A stretch of 64,000 bases of DNA from CBDAUN01 sp965214615 (lineage in GTDB: Bacteria; Pseudomonadota; Gammaproteobacteria; Arenicellales; JAJDZL01), in the NCBI GenBank assembly GCA_965214615.1, contig OZ243952.1, forward strand, positions 1,736,001 to 1,800,000, read 5' to 3'. Position 1 is the stretch's first letter. Every line of letters starts with the position of its first letter. A model generated the notes under the pieces. That model saw nothing but the letters and a program-made list of their open reading frames with translations, did not search any database and was not told the DNA's origin. A program made the position numbers and the translations under genes. Shown here one piece after another: positions 18,495 to 28,091 of this stretch.

Positions 18495-18659
18495 CCGCGC
18501 GAGTATGGCGAAAGACTGACGGCCCGGTTTCGGCCGGCCGCCAGCGGCATTCCGGGCGCAGTGCGGCGACCGCGTTCGCGAAAGGTTCGCTCTGGAAATG
18601 CGGCGGCGCCAGAACCGTTGATTTCGTGCGGCCGCAGCGATCGGCACGGTCGATATGCC

Positions 18660-18680
18660 AGGCGCATCGCGTGCGCCTTT
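18660..18680 (+). terminator. Hairpin between rpsB and tsf, possible attenuator
   Basis: AGGCGCA (18660-18666) and TGCGCCT (18672-18678) form a perfect 7-bp stem with a TCGCG loop, followed by a weak T-rich stretch. An attenuating terminator in the rpsB-tsf gap is known from E. coli; this is the obvious candidate here, but the T tract is poor. Confidence 0.45.
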
Positions 18681-18745
18681 ATACACTGAATGAATTGTAA
18701 ATCAGGCAATTCCGAAAGGAATTTCAACCAAAGAGGGAATATCGA

Positions 18746-19585
18746 ATGGAAATCACCGCAGCCATGGTGAAGGCATTGCGCGAACGAAGCGGCGCAGGCA
18801 TAATGGATTGCAAGAAAGCGCTGCTTGATTGCGACGGCGATCAGGAATTGGCAATTGATGCGCTGCGCAAGAAAGGCGCCGAGATGGCCGATGCGAAATC
18901 AGCGCGCACAGCAAGCGACGGAATCATTGTGAGTGCGGTTTCTGACGACGGGACAGTCGGTGCGCTGGTGGAAGTCAACTGTGAAACCGATTTTGTCGCG
19001 CGAGGCGATGTGTTTCGCGGCTTTGCGCTCCCCTTGGGGGAACTCGCCTTGACGATATCTGATGAATGCCGTGATGTGTCCGTGCTTAGTGCCATGACGA
19101 TGGAAAATGGCGAGACTGTCGAGACCGCACGCCGGGCTATTGTGGCCAAGGTCGGTGAAAATGTCGCCGTGCGACGCATGAGCGTGATTAAGTCCTCGCA
19201 GGGCGCGCGAATCGAATCCTACAACCACAACGGCAAAATCGGCGTGCTCGTTGAGTTGTCCGGAGGATCGGACGAACTTGGCAGCGATCTTGCCATGCAT
19301 GTGGCGGCGATGCGTCCTAAGTGGGTCAGTGCCGACCGAGTGCCGTACGAAGTGCTGAGCAAGGAACGGGAAATCTACGCCGAACAGGCGGCCCAGACCG
19401 GCAAGCCGGAGTTCGTTATCGAAAGAATCATCGAGGGCAGGCTGCGCAAGTTTACCGAGGAGCACACCCTTTACGGTCAGGACTTTGTCAAGGATCAGGA
19501 GCACTCGGTGGAAAAATTGCTCAAGTCGAAGCAGGCGAGCGTCGACAGGTTCAGGCGCCTGGAGCTCGGCGAGGACGCCGGCTAG
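18746..19585 (+). CDS. tsf: Translation elongation factor Ts
   Basis: 279 residues (E. coli 283). The N-terminal UBA-like domain reads AAMVKALRERSGAGIMDCKKAL, and the EF-Tu-interacting signature TDFVARGD follows VEVNCE. The C-terminal core and the dimerisation module have the usual spacing, ending in a region with TLYGQDFVKDQEHSVEKLL. EF-Ts exchanges GDP for GTP on EF-Tu in the cytoplasm. The start ATG sits downstream of a GAGGGAAT sequence. It is followed 15 bp later by pyrH. Confidence 0.97.
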   Translation: MEITAAMVKALRERSGAGIMDCKKALLDCDGDQELAIDALRKKGAEMADAKSARTASDGIIVSAVSDDGTVGALVEVNCETDFVARGDVFRGFALPLGELALTISDECRDVSVLSAMTMENGETVETARRAIVAKVGENVAVRRMSVIKSSQGARIESYNHNGKIGVLVELSGGSDELGSDLAMHVAAMRPKWVSADRVPYEVLSKEREIYAEQAAQTGKPEFVIERIIEGRLRKFTEEHTLYGQDFVKDQEHSVEKLLKSKQASVDRFRRLELGEDAG

Positions 19586-19600
19586 CGTTGGAGTTGAGTC

Positions 19601-20335
19601 GTGAACCGGCCGGACGGCAGTACATGCTACCGCAGAGTCCTAGTCAAGCTCAGCGGTGAGATACTCGGAGGCAGGGAAGGGTCCGGCTTCGAACCGGATA
19701 CGATGAACCGGATTTGCGACGAGCTTGCCGATGTGGTCAAAGCCGGTGTTCAAGTCGCCTTGGTAATCGGCGGCGGCAATTTCTTCCGCGGCGGACGCAG
19801 CAGCGGGCTTGCGATGTCGCGTACGAGGGCGGATCAGATCGGCATGCTTTGCACCGTAATGAACGCCGTCGCAATGGAGCAGGTGCTCAAAAGCAAGGGC
19901 GTGGATTCAACGGTTCAGTCTTCTGTGGCTGTTCCTGCCGTGGCGCAGCAGTACGACGGCGTTTCGTTTGAGCAGTATTTTGCCAAGCGCCATGTGGTGC
20001 TTTTCGCCGGAGGTACGGGAAACGCGCTGCTGACAACCGATACCGCAGCCAGTCTGCGCGCCATCGATATTGGCGCCGACGTGCTGCTCAAGGCGACCAA
20101 GGTAGACGGCGTATACAGTGAAATGCCGGACGATAAGACCGATGCGACGCCCTTCGAAAGGATCACCTACGACCAGGTGCTGGACAGCCAATTGGAGGTC
20201 ATGGATCTGGCGGCAATCGCCATCTGCCGCCAATACGGCATGCCGATCAGGGTGTTCAACGCATGGAATGAGGGAGCGATTGCGCGCGTCTGCGTCGGAG
20301 CGAACGAAGGGACCTTAGTTTCAGCGGAGGGATAG
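19601..20335 (+). CDS. pyrH: UMP kinase
   Basis: 244 residues from a GTG start with GGAG upstream. It is an amino acid kinase fold: RVLVKLSGE at the phosphate site, the glycine-rich VIGGGNFFRG, ADQIGMLCTVMNA at the UMP site, and GTGNALLTTDTAASLRA plus KATKVDGVYS near the ATP site. It converts UMP to UDP using ATP, feeding pyrimidine nucleotide synthesis. It lies between tsf and frr, the standard order, only 4 bp from the frr start. Confidence 0.97.
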   Translation: MNRPDGSTCYRRVLVKLSGEILGGREGSGFEPDTMNRICDELADVVKAGVQVALVIGGGNFFRGGRSSGLAMSRTRADQIGMLCTVMNAVAMEQVLKSKGVDSTVQSSVAVPAVAQQYDGVSFEQYFAKRHVVLFAGGTGNALLTTDTAASLRAIDIGADVLLKATKVDGVYSEMPDDKTDATPFERITYDQVLDSQLEVMDLAAIAICRQYGMPIRVFNAWNEGAIARVCVGANEGTLVSAEG

Positions 20336-20339
20336 CGAA

Positions 20340-20897
20340 ATGATAGACGAACTGATAGATGATGCCGAATCTCGAATGACCAGTTCCGTCAACCATCTTC
20401 AGATGGAACTGTCAAAACTGCGAACAGGGCGTGCCAGCACCGCGCTGCTCGATCATATCAAGGTGAACTACTACGGTACGCCGACCCCGCTCAATCAGGT
20501 TGCGACGGTTTCCGTATCCGATGCCCGCACGATCACCATCAGTCCGTGGGACAAGTCCATGGTCCCAGTCATAGACAAGGCGATTGTTGAAGCCGATCTG
20601 AGTCTGAATCCGGTGACCGCCAGCGAAGTCATCCGTGTTCCCATTCCGCCGCTGACCGAAGAGCGCCGGCGGGAAATCACCAAAGTCGTGCGCGCCGAAG
20701 GCGAGGCATGCAAGGTATCGATCCGAAACATCCGCCGTTCCTGCAACTCCGATCTGCGCGAATTGCGCAAGGAAAAGGAAATCACGGAGGATGACGAGCG
20801 CAGCGCATCAGATCAGGTGCAGAAGCTGACGGATCAGAAAGTGGCTGATGTCGACAAGATAGTCGCTGCGAAAGAAGACGACATCATGACCATATGA
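20340..20897 (+). CDS. frr: Ribosome recycling factor
   Basis: 185 residues, the normal family length. Start ATG with GGAGGGAT upstream. It has the hallmark LRTGRAS, the YYGTPTPLNQVATVSV head-domain segment, PPLTEERRREI and a long basic C-terminal helix. With EF-G it splits post-termination ribosomes. uppS follows within 4 bp. Confidence 0.97.
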   Translation: MIDELIDDAESRMTSSVNHLQMELSKLRTGRASTALLDHIKVNYYGTPTPLNQVATVSVSDARTITISPWDKSMVPVIDKAIVEADLSLNPVTASEVIRVPIPPLTEERRREITKVVRAEGEACKVSIRNIRRSCNSDLRELRKEKEITEDDERSASDQVQKLTDQKVADVDKIVAAKEDDIMTI

Positions 20898-20900
20898 GAT

Positions 20901-21716
20901 ATGGCATGGCAGTCGTCTCAGGGTGCAGTTAGCATGACAGAACTCCCGCCGGACGCACTGGCGCCAGACCGGCTGCGCCATGGCGGCGGATCGTTGCCGA
21001 ATCACGTTGCAGTCATTATGGACGGCAACGGCCGCTGGGCCAGGCAGCGCGGCGCAAGCCGGCTGGAAGGGCACCAGCGCGGAGTAGGCAACGTTCGAAA
21101 TCTGGTCGAGTCCTGCGTCGAACTCGGCATCGGGCATTTGACGCTGTTTGCATTCAGCAGCGAAAATTGGCGTCGCCCGCAGCAGGAAATTCAGTGGCTG
21201 ATGCGCCTGCTTGCCAGAGCGCTTGACAAGGAAGTCCAGGCGTTGCTCGAAAACGGAGTCAGGCTGAGATTCATCGGTGATATCTCCCGCTTGCCCGCGT
21301 ACGTGCAGACACGAATCGGCGATGCTGCAGATATGACCGAATCACAGCAGAAACTGAATCTGACCATCGCTGTAAACTATGGCGGCAAATGGGATTTGGC
21401 GCAGGCTTGCCGCAAAGTCGCACACGAAGTGGCGTCAGGCAGTATGACTCCGGATGACGTGACTCCCGCGGCAATAGAGCAATTCCTCAGTACGGCCGAC
21501 ATGCCGGCACCTGACTTTTTCATCCGCACAGGCGGAGAAAAGCGCATGAGCAATTTCATGCTGTGGCAACTGGCCTATGCTGAACTGTATTTTACCGATA
21601 CCTACTGGCCCGATTTTGATCGCAGGGAATTTGAACTGGCGCTCGCGTCCTATGCGAAACGCATCCGCCGCTTCGGCCGCACCGACGAGCAGGTGATCGC
21701 CGAAACGGTGAATTAG
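20901..21716 (+). CDS. uppS: Undecaprenyl diphosphate synthase
   Basis: 271 residues from ATG 20901; an ATG at 20934 (MTELPP) is an alternative, and neither has a strong ribosome binding site. Key motifs are VAVIMDGNGRWARQRG with the catalytic aspartate, GHQRGVGNVRNL, LTLFAFSSENWRRP, and the C-terminal FIRTGGEKRMSNFMLWQLAY, where the usual RTSGE reads RTGGE. The enzyme condenses farnesyl diphosphate with isopentenyl diphosphate to the C55 lipid carrier for peptidoglycan and O-antigen synthesis. cdsA begins 4 bp later. Confidence 0.96.
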   Translation: MAWQSSQGAVSMTELPPDALAPDRLRHGGGSLPNHVAVIMDGNGRWARQRGASRLEGHQRGVGNVRNLVESCVELGIGHLTLFAFSSENWRRPQQEIQWLMRLLARALDKEVQALLENGVRLRFIGDISRLPAYVQTRIGDAADMTESQQKLNLTIAVNYGGKWDLAQACRKVAHEVASGSMTPDDVTPAAIEQFLSTADMPAPDFFIRTGGEKRMSNFMLWQLAYAELYFTDTYWPDFDRREFELALASYAKRIRRFGRTDEQVIAETVN

Positions 21717-21719
21717 TCA

Positions 21720-22529
21720 ATGCTCGCCAAGCGCCTATTCACCGGCATTGCGCTGGCCGCATTGCTTACAGGGTGCATCCTGTGGGCGCCGCCGATCTGG
21801 TTCGAAGGTGTCGTGCTCGTCATCGGCTTGCTGGCTGGTCTTGAATGGAGCAGACTGTGCGGCATTGAAGGCGCGCTTCGCCGAATCGGCTATCTGGCGC
21901 TGATTGCGGCGCTGTTCGCCGTGTTGCTGCAATTGCGATCGCAAGCGGTATATGTACACGCATTGGCAGTGCTGTTCTGGGCTGCGCTTGCCGGGTTTCT
22001 GACCTATCCGGCAATTGGCGGCGTAAATCGTTCGGGCTGTGTCGCATGCTCGGTATTGATTTTCGGATTTGCGCTGTTTGCAATTTCCGAGGTGCGCAGC
22101 AGTTCCGAGCATGGATCATGGTGGCTGCTTGGCGCGCTGGCGACGATCTCAGCTGCAGACACTGGCGCTTTTTTTGCCGGTAGGGCATTCGGCAGACGCA
22201 AGCTGGCGGAGCATATCAGTCCGGGCAAGACAGTCGAGGGTGTGATCGGCGGCATGCTTGTCGTGCTGGCGCTCGCAGTGCTCGCAGGCGCCGTCGCATG
22301 GCACTCGGATTACGGCAAGATCGCCACATTTGCGCTGATTTGCGCGTTTACCGCGGCGATGTCGGTCTACGGGGACCTATATGTGAGCAGATCAAAGCGG
22401 CGTGCCGGGGTCAAGGACAGCGGCCGGCTGCTTCCCGGGCATGGAGGCATTCTCGACCGCATAGACAGTTCGCTTGCCGGACTGCCGGTCTACGCCTTTT
22501 GCATTAAATTCTTTCTGATTCAGGCATAG
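21720..22529 (+). CDS. cdsA: Phosphatidate cytidylyltransferase (CDP-diacylglycerol synthase)
   Basis: 269 residues with about seven to eight hydrophobic segments. The family signature is at the C-terminus: SRSKRRAGVKDSGRLLPGHGGILDRIDS. It also has SAADTGAFFAGRAFGRRKLAEHISPGKTVEG, conserved in CdsA. It makes CDP-diacylglycerol from phosphatidate and CTP in the inner membrane, the branch point for all phospholipids. Position between uppS and dxr is the standard order. Confidence 0.96.
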   Translation: MLAKRLFTGIALAALLTGCILWAPPIWFEGVVLVIGLLAGLEWSRLCGIEGALRRIGYLALIAALFAVLLQLRSQAVYVHALAVLFWAALAGFLTYPAIGGVNRSGCVACSVLIFGFALFAISEVRSSSEHGSWWLLGALATISAADTGAFFAGRAFGRRKLAEHISPGKTVEGVIGGMLVVLALAVLAGAVAWHSDYGKIATFALICAFTAAMSVYGDLYVSRSKRRAGVKDSGRLLPGHGGILDRIDSSLAGLPVYAFCIKFFLIQA

Positions 22530-22539
22530 CAGGGTCTTT

Positions 22540-23733
22540 ATGAAGCGGCAGGTGGCAATTACCGGAGCGACAGGCGTGATCGGAACGCTCACGCTTGATG
22601 TGATTCGGCTGCACTCGGATCAACTGTCGGCCTACGCGCTGACAGCGCGAACGGCGAGCGACAAGCTATTCGATTTGTGCGTCGAATTTCAGCCGGAATA
22701 TGCAGTTGTGGCGGACAGCGCCGGATATCCGGATTTTGCTGCACGCCTTAAGCGCCGCCAGTCGCGAACCAAGGTGCTTTGCGGCGAGCAGGCGATCGAA
22801 GATGTGTGCGGCAGCGCAGAGGCGGATGTTCTTGTAGCCGGCGTAGTCGGCGCAGCCGGCCTGACTTCTACACTGGCGGCGATTCGCTCCGGCATTCACG
22901 TGCTGGTCGCCAATAAGGAGCCTGTTGTGATGCTTGGCCCGCTGGTGAAGCAAGAGGCGAATGCAAGCGGCGCCACGGTGCTGCCGGTCGACAGCGAGCA
23001 TAATGCGATATTTCAGTGTTGCGCGTCTTCTGCGCAACGATACACCACATTCAGACCCATCCCTTCATTGCGCAGGATTCTGCTGACTGGAAGCGGAGGA
23101 CCGTTTCGAACCACTGCGCTTGATCTGCTGCCCGACATCACCCCTGAGCAGGCAGTGGCTCATCCGATCTGGACAATGGGGCCGAAAATATCGGTCGACT
23201 CGGCAACCATGATGAACAAGGGACTCGAAATTATCGAAGCTCGGTGGCTTTTCGATGCCCGTCCCGAGCAAATCGAAGTGTTAATCCATCCGCAAGGCGT
23301 AGTCCATTCAATGGTAGAATATGAGGATGGCTCAGTCATCGCAGAAATGGCAACGCCTGACATGCGCGTCCCGATCGCGAATGCGCTTTTTTGGCCGAAT
23401 CGGGCGCAAAGCGGCGCGCAGCGTCTCAGCTTCGCCGATTTGCCGGCTCTCGAATTTCAAACGCCGGATTGGGAGAGGTTTCCGTGTCTGGCGACAGCGC
23501 GCGAAGTATCGTATCGCGAAGATACATCGTCCGTCGTCCTTAATGCGGCGAACGAAGTGGCAGTGGACAGTTTTTTGAAAGGGCGGACACGATTTACCGA
23601 AATTTCCGACACGGTGCGCCATTGCATTGACACGATGGATCACGAACCGGTTGAAAGTTTGCAGCAAATTCTTGAAGTTGACCGGCGTTCGAGACGCTGT
23701 GCAAATGATTTTATTGAATCTGGAACCCGATAG
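22540..23733 (+). CDS. dxr: 1-deoxy-D-xylulose 5-phosphate reductoisomerase
   Basis: 397 residues (family about 400). The NADPH site is GATGVIGTLTLDVI. The metal and substrate sites are PVDSEHNAIFQC, TGSGGPFR and WTMGPKISVDSATMMNKGLEIIEA. LVANKEPVV replaces the more usual LANKEALV. It is the first committed step of the MEP isoprenoid pathway, which supplies uppS upstream. Start ATG with AGGG nearby. Confidence 0.96.
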   Translation: MKRQVAITGATGVIGTLTLDVIRLHSDQLSAYALTARTASDKLFDLCVEFQPEYAVVADSAGYPDFAARLKRRQSRTKVLCGEQAIEDVCGSAEADVLVAGVVGAAGLTSTLAAIRSGIHVLVANKEPVVMLGPLVKQEANASGATVLPVDSEHNAIFQCCASSAQRYTTFRPIPSLRRILLTGSGGPFRTTALDLLPDITPEQAVAHPIWTMGPKISVDSATMMNKGLEIIEARWLFDARPEQIEVLIHPQGVVHSMVEYEDGSVIAEMATPDMRVPIANALFWPNRAQSGAQRLSFADLPALEFQTPDWERFPCLATAREVSYREDTSSVVLNAANEVAVDSFLKGRTRFTEISDTVRHCIDTMDHEPVESLQQILEVDRRSRRCANDFIESGTR

Positions 23734-23801
23734 TTCAATGTGCGCTTCGTCGATAGAGCGCAAGGTCGCAGATGGGGAATGATGATCATGGAATTTGACG
23801 A

Positions 23802-25166
23802 ATGATGGAAACACTGTACAGCATCGTCTTCTTCATTGTCGCTCTTGGCGTGCTGATCACGTTTCACGAGTACGGACACTACTGGGTGGCGCGCAAGCTC
23901 GGAGTCTCGGTTCTGAAGTTTTCGATCGGCTTTGGCCCGTCGCTGTTCAAGTATCGATTGAAAAACCGTGAAACCGAATACGTGGTTGCTGCGATTCCGC
24001 TTGGCGGATACGTCAAGATGCTTGATGAGACTCACGACGAGGTCAGCGCCGAGGATTTGCCTCGCGCATTCAATCGCCAGCCGCTGATCAAGCGCTCTGC
24101 CATCGTTGCCGCCGGACCCATCTTCAATTTTCTGCTTGCCGGACTGCTGTACTGGGCGGTATTTCTGCTCGGCACCGAGGGAATACGCCCGGTTGTCGGC
24201 GAAGTCGTACCTGATTCTTTCGCCTATCAGGCTGGTCTTCAGCAAGGCGATTTAATCACACGGGTCGACGGCAAGGAGAACAGAAGCTGGCGCCATAACC
24301 AGATGACCATCGTCGATCGGATAGTCAGCGCAGAACCTTTGGAGCTTCAAGTCGAGTCTGTCGACGGAGAAACCAGAATTTTACAGTTGCACGCAGGCGA
24401 GGAGAGCGGGCGCGACATCGGAACGCGGTCGTGGGAAGAAATCGTAGGCGCCTACCCTCAGGTGCCCGTACTGGCCCCCGTGGTCGGCGAAGTGGTGCCG
24501 CAGTCGCCGGCCGAAGCGGCAGGGATGCAGCCGGGCGACCGAATTGCAGCAGTCGATGGCGACACTGTCGAATCGTGGCGGGATCTGGTTTCCATCATTG
24601 GCCGATCGGCAGGAAAGTCATTGATGCTTGCAATCGAGCGTGCCGACGGCCTGCATGAACTGGCTGTCGCGCCGGATGCGGTCGAGGTCGGCGGCAGGAC
24701 GGTCGGACGTCTCGGAATCACGGTGCAGGTGCCCGAAGACATCGGCCTCGAGCATCGGGTCGTGGTGCGCTACGGCCCGGTTGAGTCGCTTTGGAGAGGT
24801 ATTGCCTCGACGTGGGAGGTGTCCGCGATGACGATCAAGATGCTTGGCCGGATGCTTGATTTTTCGCAGCCGACCAATCAGCTTGGCGGACCGGTGACGA
24901 TTGCCCGCTACGCAGGCCAGGCGGCGCAGGCCGGGGTCAATACCTACTTAACCTTTCTGGCCTTGCTCAGCATTAGCCTGGGCATACTGAATCTGCTGCC
25001 TATTCCTGTGCTTGACGGTGGACATTTGATGTTTCATCTGTATGAGGCGGTGGTCGGTTCTCCGCCAAGCGACGAGGCGGTACAATGGGCTTATCGTATT
25101 GGAATCGCAATGTTGGCCGGCATCATGGCACTTGCGTTTTATAATGACTTCGTGAATTTATTCTAG
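23802..25166 (+). CDS. rseP: RseP site-2 intramembrane metalloprotease
   Basis: 454 residues (E. coli 450). The zinc motif HEYGH is at residues 22-26 within the first transmembrane helix, and LDGG lies in a late helix (IPVLDGGHLMF). Two PDZ domains lie between, around 120-200 and 210-300, with repeated QAGLQQGDLI and EAAGMQPGDRI. RseP cleaves the anti-sigma factor RseA in the sigma-E envelope stress pathway and clears signal peptide remnants. It is immediately upstream of bamA, the usual arrangement; start ATGATG has no clear ribosome binding site. Confidence 0.96.
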   Translation: MMETLYSIVFFIVALGVLITFHEYGHYWVARKLGVSVLKFSIGFGPSLFKYRLKNRETEYVVAAIPLGGYVKMLDETHDEVSAEDLPRAFNRQPLIKRSAIVAAGPIFNFLLAGLLYWAVFLLGTEGIRPVVGEVVPDSFAYQAGLQQGDLITRVDGKENRSWRHNQMTIVDRIVSAEPLELQVESVDGETRILQLHAGEESGRDIGTRSWEEIVGAYPQVPVLAPVVGEVVPQSPAEAAGMQPGDRIAAVDGDTVESWRDLVSIIGRSAGKSLMLAIERADGLHELAVAPDAVEVGGRTVGRLGITVQVPEDIGLEHRVVVRYGPVESLWRGIASTWEVSAMTIKMLGRMLDFSQPTNQLGGPVTIARYAGQAAQAGVNTYLTFLALLSISLGILNLLPIPVLDGGHLMFHLYEAVVGSPPSDEAVQWAYRIGIAMLAGIMALAFYNDFVNLF

Positions 25167-25178
25167 ACGGGCTGACCG

Positions 25179-27536
25179 ATGATTTTAAAATTCAAGTCGT
25201 TCTTTCTGATTGCCACGGCTCTTGCAATGCTGGCGCTGCCCTTTGCGGCCAAGGCGTTTGATCCGTTCGTTATCGAGGATATCCGTGTCGAAGGACTAAG
25301 GCGCATCACGGCCGGGGCAGTGTTCGTTCTCCTGCCAGTGCAGGTCGGCGATGAAATTGATGACGAACTGTCTGCACGTTCGATCAAGGCGCTGTACGAC
25401 TCCGGCTTTTTCAGCGATATCCGGCTGGACCGAGATGATGATGCGCTTGTGATCACCGTGGTGGAAAACCCGTTGATCTCGTCGATTTCCATTGAAGGCA
25501 ACAAGAAAATCAAGACCGAGCAGATCGAACAGGTGCTGGAGGCGAACGGCATTGCCGAGCGGAAAGTCTACAATCCGGTCAAAGTCAATGAGTTTGTCGA
25601 AGGACTGAGGCAGGAGTACAAGTCTACCGGGCGGTTCGCATCAGAAGTCGATGCGACGATTGTGCCGCTGGACCGCAACCGGGTCGAGCTGTTTATCGAA
25701 ATTGCCGAAAGCGGAGTCGCGCTGATCGATGAAATTCGGATTGTCGGCAACGAGTCGATTGATGACAAGGAAGTCCTCGACGAAATGAAGCTGACGACAA
25801 AAAAGACTCTGGGGCTGTTCAACCGCAACAACCGCTATTCGCGCACCCAGCTGACAGCCGATCTGGAGAAAATTACCACGCTGTATCAGAATCAGGGCTA
25901 TATCGATTTTCAGCTGGTTTCCTCCCAGGCATTTCTTTCGGACGACAAGGAGCGTGTCACGATCGTAATCACCATGTCAGAAGGTCCGCAGTACACGTTC
26001 GGCGAAATCAACGTCATCGCGGACCAGGAAGTCGTCGAGGCGGCTGAAATTGAGCAAATTGTGGGCGAGGAGCCGGAGACAATCTTTTCCCGCCGCCAGG
26101 TTAACGACGCGCGCCAGCAGGTTATTGAGCGTTTCGCAAACGAAGGCTATTCGCTGGCCGATGTGGAAGCCTACCCGAACATCAATCGCGAACAGCAGGT
26201 TGTCGATCTTGAATACGTTGTCGAGCCGGGGCGCCTGACCTATGTGCGACGGATCGTATTCATCGGCAATATCGTGACCAATGACGAAGTGCTTCGCCGC
26301 GAGATGAGGATCTTTGAAGGAAGCAAATATTCTGCACAGCAGATTGAGGAATCCAGAGCACGGCTGGGACGGCTGGGGTTCTTTGAATCTATCGACCTGC
26401 AGACGCAGCCCGTGCCCGGAGTGCCGGATCAGGTCGACATCATTGTCGAAGTCAAGGAGCGCCTGACGGGCAGCTTCGCGATCGGTGTCGGCTATCGCAG
26501 CGACAACACCGTGGTCTTGAATCTGCAGCTCAGCCAGCGAAACCTGTTCGGGACCGGCAAGCAGATCTCTTCGGAAATATCCCATAGCGACTATGAGACA
26601 GAAATAGGAATCAACTTCATCAATCCGTACTACACGCTGGACGGGGTGGCGCGAGGATTTCATTTCGACGTCAGTGAGACCGATTTCAGCGATTCGGAAA
26701 TTACCGAATACAAGTCGGATCATTTCGCGGTCGGAATGCGGTACAGATTTCCAATTTCCAATGTCAATTCGATCGGCACGGATTTCGAGTATGAATATCG
26801 AGAGCTAAAGCGAGCCGACAACACAGCGATCGATTATCGTGCAGCAGACTTTATCGACGATAACCCGAGAATCAACGCTGGGCGCGCGACACTGAGCTTT
26901 CGAAGCGACACGCGCAACCGGGCGATCTTCCCGAGCAAAGGAAGCGAGCGGCATGCGTCAATCGAGATGGTCGGCGGCGATGTGACCTACTATGTCGGTC
27001 GTGCAAGCTTGTCCCAGTATTTTTCCGTGGGCGAAAACACCACATTGAAGCTGTTTGGCGGCCTGGATTACGGTGACGGGGTAGGCTCGACAGATCGGCT
27101 GCCGTTCTATCGAAGGTTCTATGCCGGAGGCAACTCCACGGTTCGAGGCTTTGATTCCCAAAGCCTGGGTCCCAGGGAGCAGTGCCGATATGCAGCGAAC
27201 GAAGAAAACAGCACGCCGGCGCGCGTAGCGCCATGTCCAAGCGCGGATCCGATTGGCGGGTCCGTTAGAGTACTCGGTCGCAGCGAGTTGTATCTGCCGA
27301 TTTTCGGCACCGCAGACAGCGCAGACAAGCGGTTTCTGTTGTTCGCCGATATCGGTAACGTGTTCGACAATACCAATGATTTCAGTTCCAGCGAATTGCG
27401 CGGGTCCTCGGGCGTGGGCTTTACCTGGCTGTCGCCGATCGGTCCGCTGCAAATCAGCCGCGCCTTGGCTTTGCGCAAGAAGTCGGGTGACAAAACGGAT
27501 TATCTGCAAGTAACCTTAGGAACATTTTTTGATTAA
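25179..27536 (+). CDS. bamA: Outer membrane protein assembly factor BamA
   Basis: 785 residues with a signal peptide (MILKFKSFFLIATALAMLAL, cleavage near AKA-FD). Five POTRA domains span ~25-425, and a 16-strand barrel follows. The loop-6 motif VRGF lies in GGNSTVRGFDSQSLGP. BamA inserts beta-barrel proteins into the outer membrane. The protein ends TLGTFFD, so the aromatic residue usually last in barrel proteins is followed here by one Asp. One barrel loop holds two cysteines (EQCRYAANEE and APCPSADP). skp follows. Confidence 0.97.
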   Translation: MILKFKSFFLIATALAMLALPFAAKAFDPFVIEDIRVEGLRRITAGAVFVLLPVQVGDEIDDELSARSIKALYDSGFFSDIRLDRDDDALVITVVENPLISSISIEGNKKIKTEQIEQVLEANGIAERKVYNPVKVNEFVEGLRQEYKSTGRFASEVDATIVPLDRNRVELFIEIAESGVALIDEIRIVGNESIDDKEVLDEMKLTTKKTLGLFNRNNRYSRTQLTADLEKITTLYQNQGYIDFQLVSSQAFLSDDKERVTIVITMSEGPQYTFGEINVIADQEVVEAAEIEQIVGEEPETIFSRRQVNDARQQVIERFANEGYSLADVEAYPNINREQQVVDLEYVVEPGRLTYVRRIVFIGNIVTNDEVLRREMRIFEGSKYSAQQIEESRARLGRLGFFESIDLQTQPVPGVPDQVDIIVEVKERLTGSFAIGVGYRSDNTVVLNLQLSQRNLFGTGKQISSEISHSDYETEIGINFINPYYTLDGVARGFHFDVSETDFSDSEITEYKSDHFAVGMRYRFPISNVNSIGTDFEYEYRELKRADNTAIDYRAADFIDDNPRINAGRATLSFRSDTRNRAIFPSKGSERHASIEMVGGDVTYYVGRASLSQYFSVGENTTLKLFGGLDYGDGVGSTDRLPFYRRFYAGGNSTVRGFDSQSLGPREQCRYAANEENSTPARVAPCPSADPIGGSVRVLGRSELYLPIFGTADSADKRFLLFADIGNVFDNTNDFSSSELRGSSGVGFTWLSPIGPLQISRALALRKKSGDKTDYLQVTLGTFFD

Positions 27537-27554
27537 AACGGCCATAGTGATTTG

Positions 27555-28091
27555 ATGCAAAATTTGAGAACAATTGCTCAAGCGGCAATCGCAGCGCTTG
27601 CAATGGCGACTGCGGCTGCAAGCGCTCAGGATCAGGACGACATCGGACAGCTGAAAATCGGCTTCGTAGAAGCAGTGCGAATTATTGATCTCGCTCCTCA
27701 GGGCCGAGCCGCCCTTGAGCAGATCGAGGCGGAACTGGCGCCTAGAGAGGCGGCATTGCGCTCTCTTCGAGACGAAATCGTCGCAAAAGAGGAAGAACTG
27801 CAGGCCAGTTCCGCCGACGATGACGCCCGCTCCGACCTGGATCAGGAGATTCGCAAGCTGACAAGACGGCTGGAACGCGGCCAGGAGGAACTTCGGGAAG
27901 ACTTCAACATCCGTCGAAACGAGGAACTCGAACGGTTGCAGGCGCTTGTGAACAGAGTGATTTCGAAACTGGCTGTGGAGCAGCAGTATGACCTGATCCT
28001 GCAGGACCCTGTCGTTTTTGTCAGCGCGAGAATCAATATTACCGATCGTGTGCTTGATGAGCTGAACAAGGAGTTCAATGAGGAGCAGTGA
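27555..28091 (+). CDS. skp: Skp/OmpH-family periplasmic chaperone
   Basis: 178 residues from ATG 27555 (a TTG directly before it is also possible). The signal peptide is about residues 1-25 (AIAALAMATAAASAQ). The mature part starts with IGFVEAVRIIDLAPQGRAALEQIE, typical of OmpH/Skp, followed by a long charged coiled coil at ~55-125 that forms the tentacle arms. Skp holds unfolded outer membrane proteins in the periplasm for BamA. It lies between bamA and lpxD, with its stop overlapping the lpxD start. Confidence 0.9.
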   Translation: MQNLRTIAQAAIAALAMATAAASAQDQDDIGQLKIGFVEAVRIIDLAPQGRAALEQIEAELAPREAALRSLRDEIVAKEEELQASSADDDARSDLDQEIRKLTRRLERGQEELREDFNIRRNEELERLQALVNRVISKLAVEQQYDLILQDPVVFVSARINITDRVLDELNKEFNEEQ

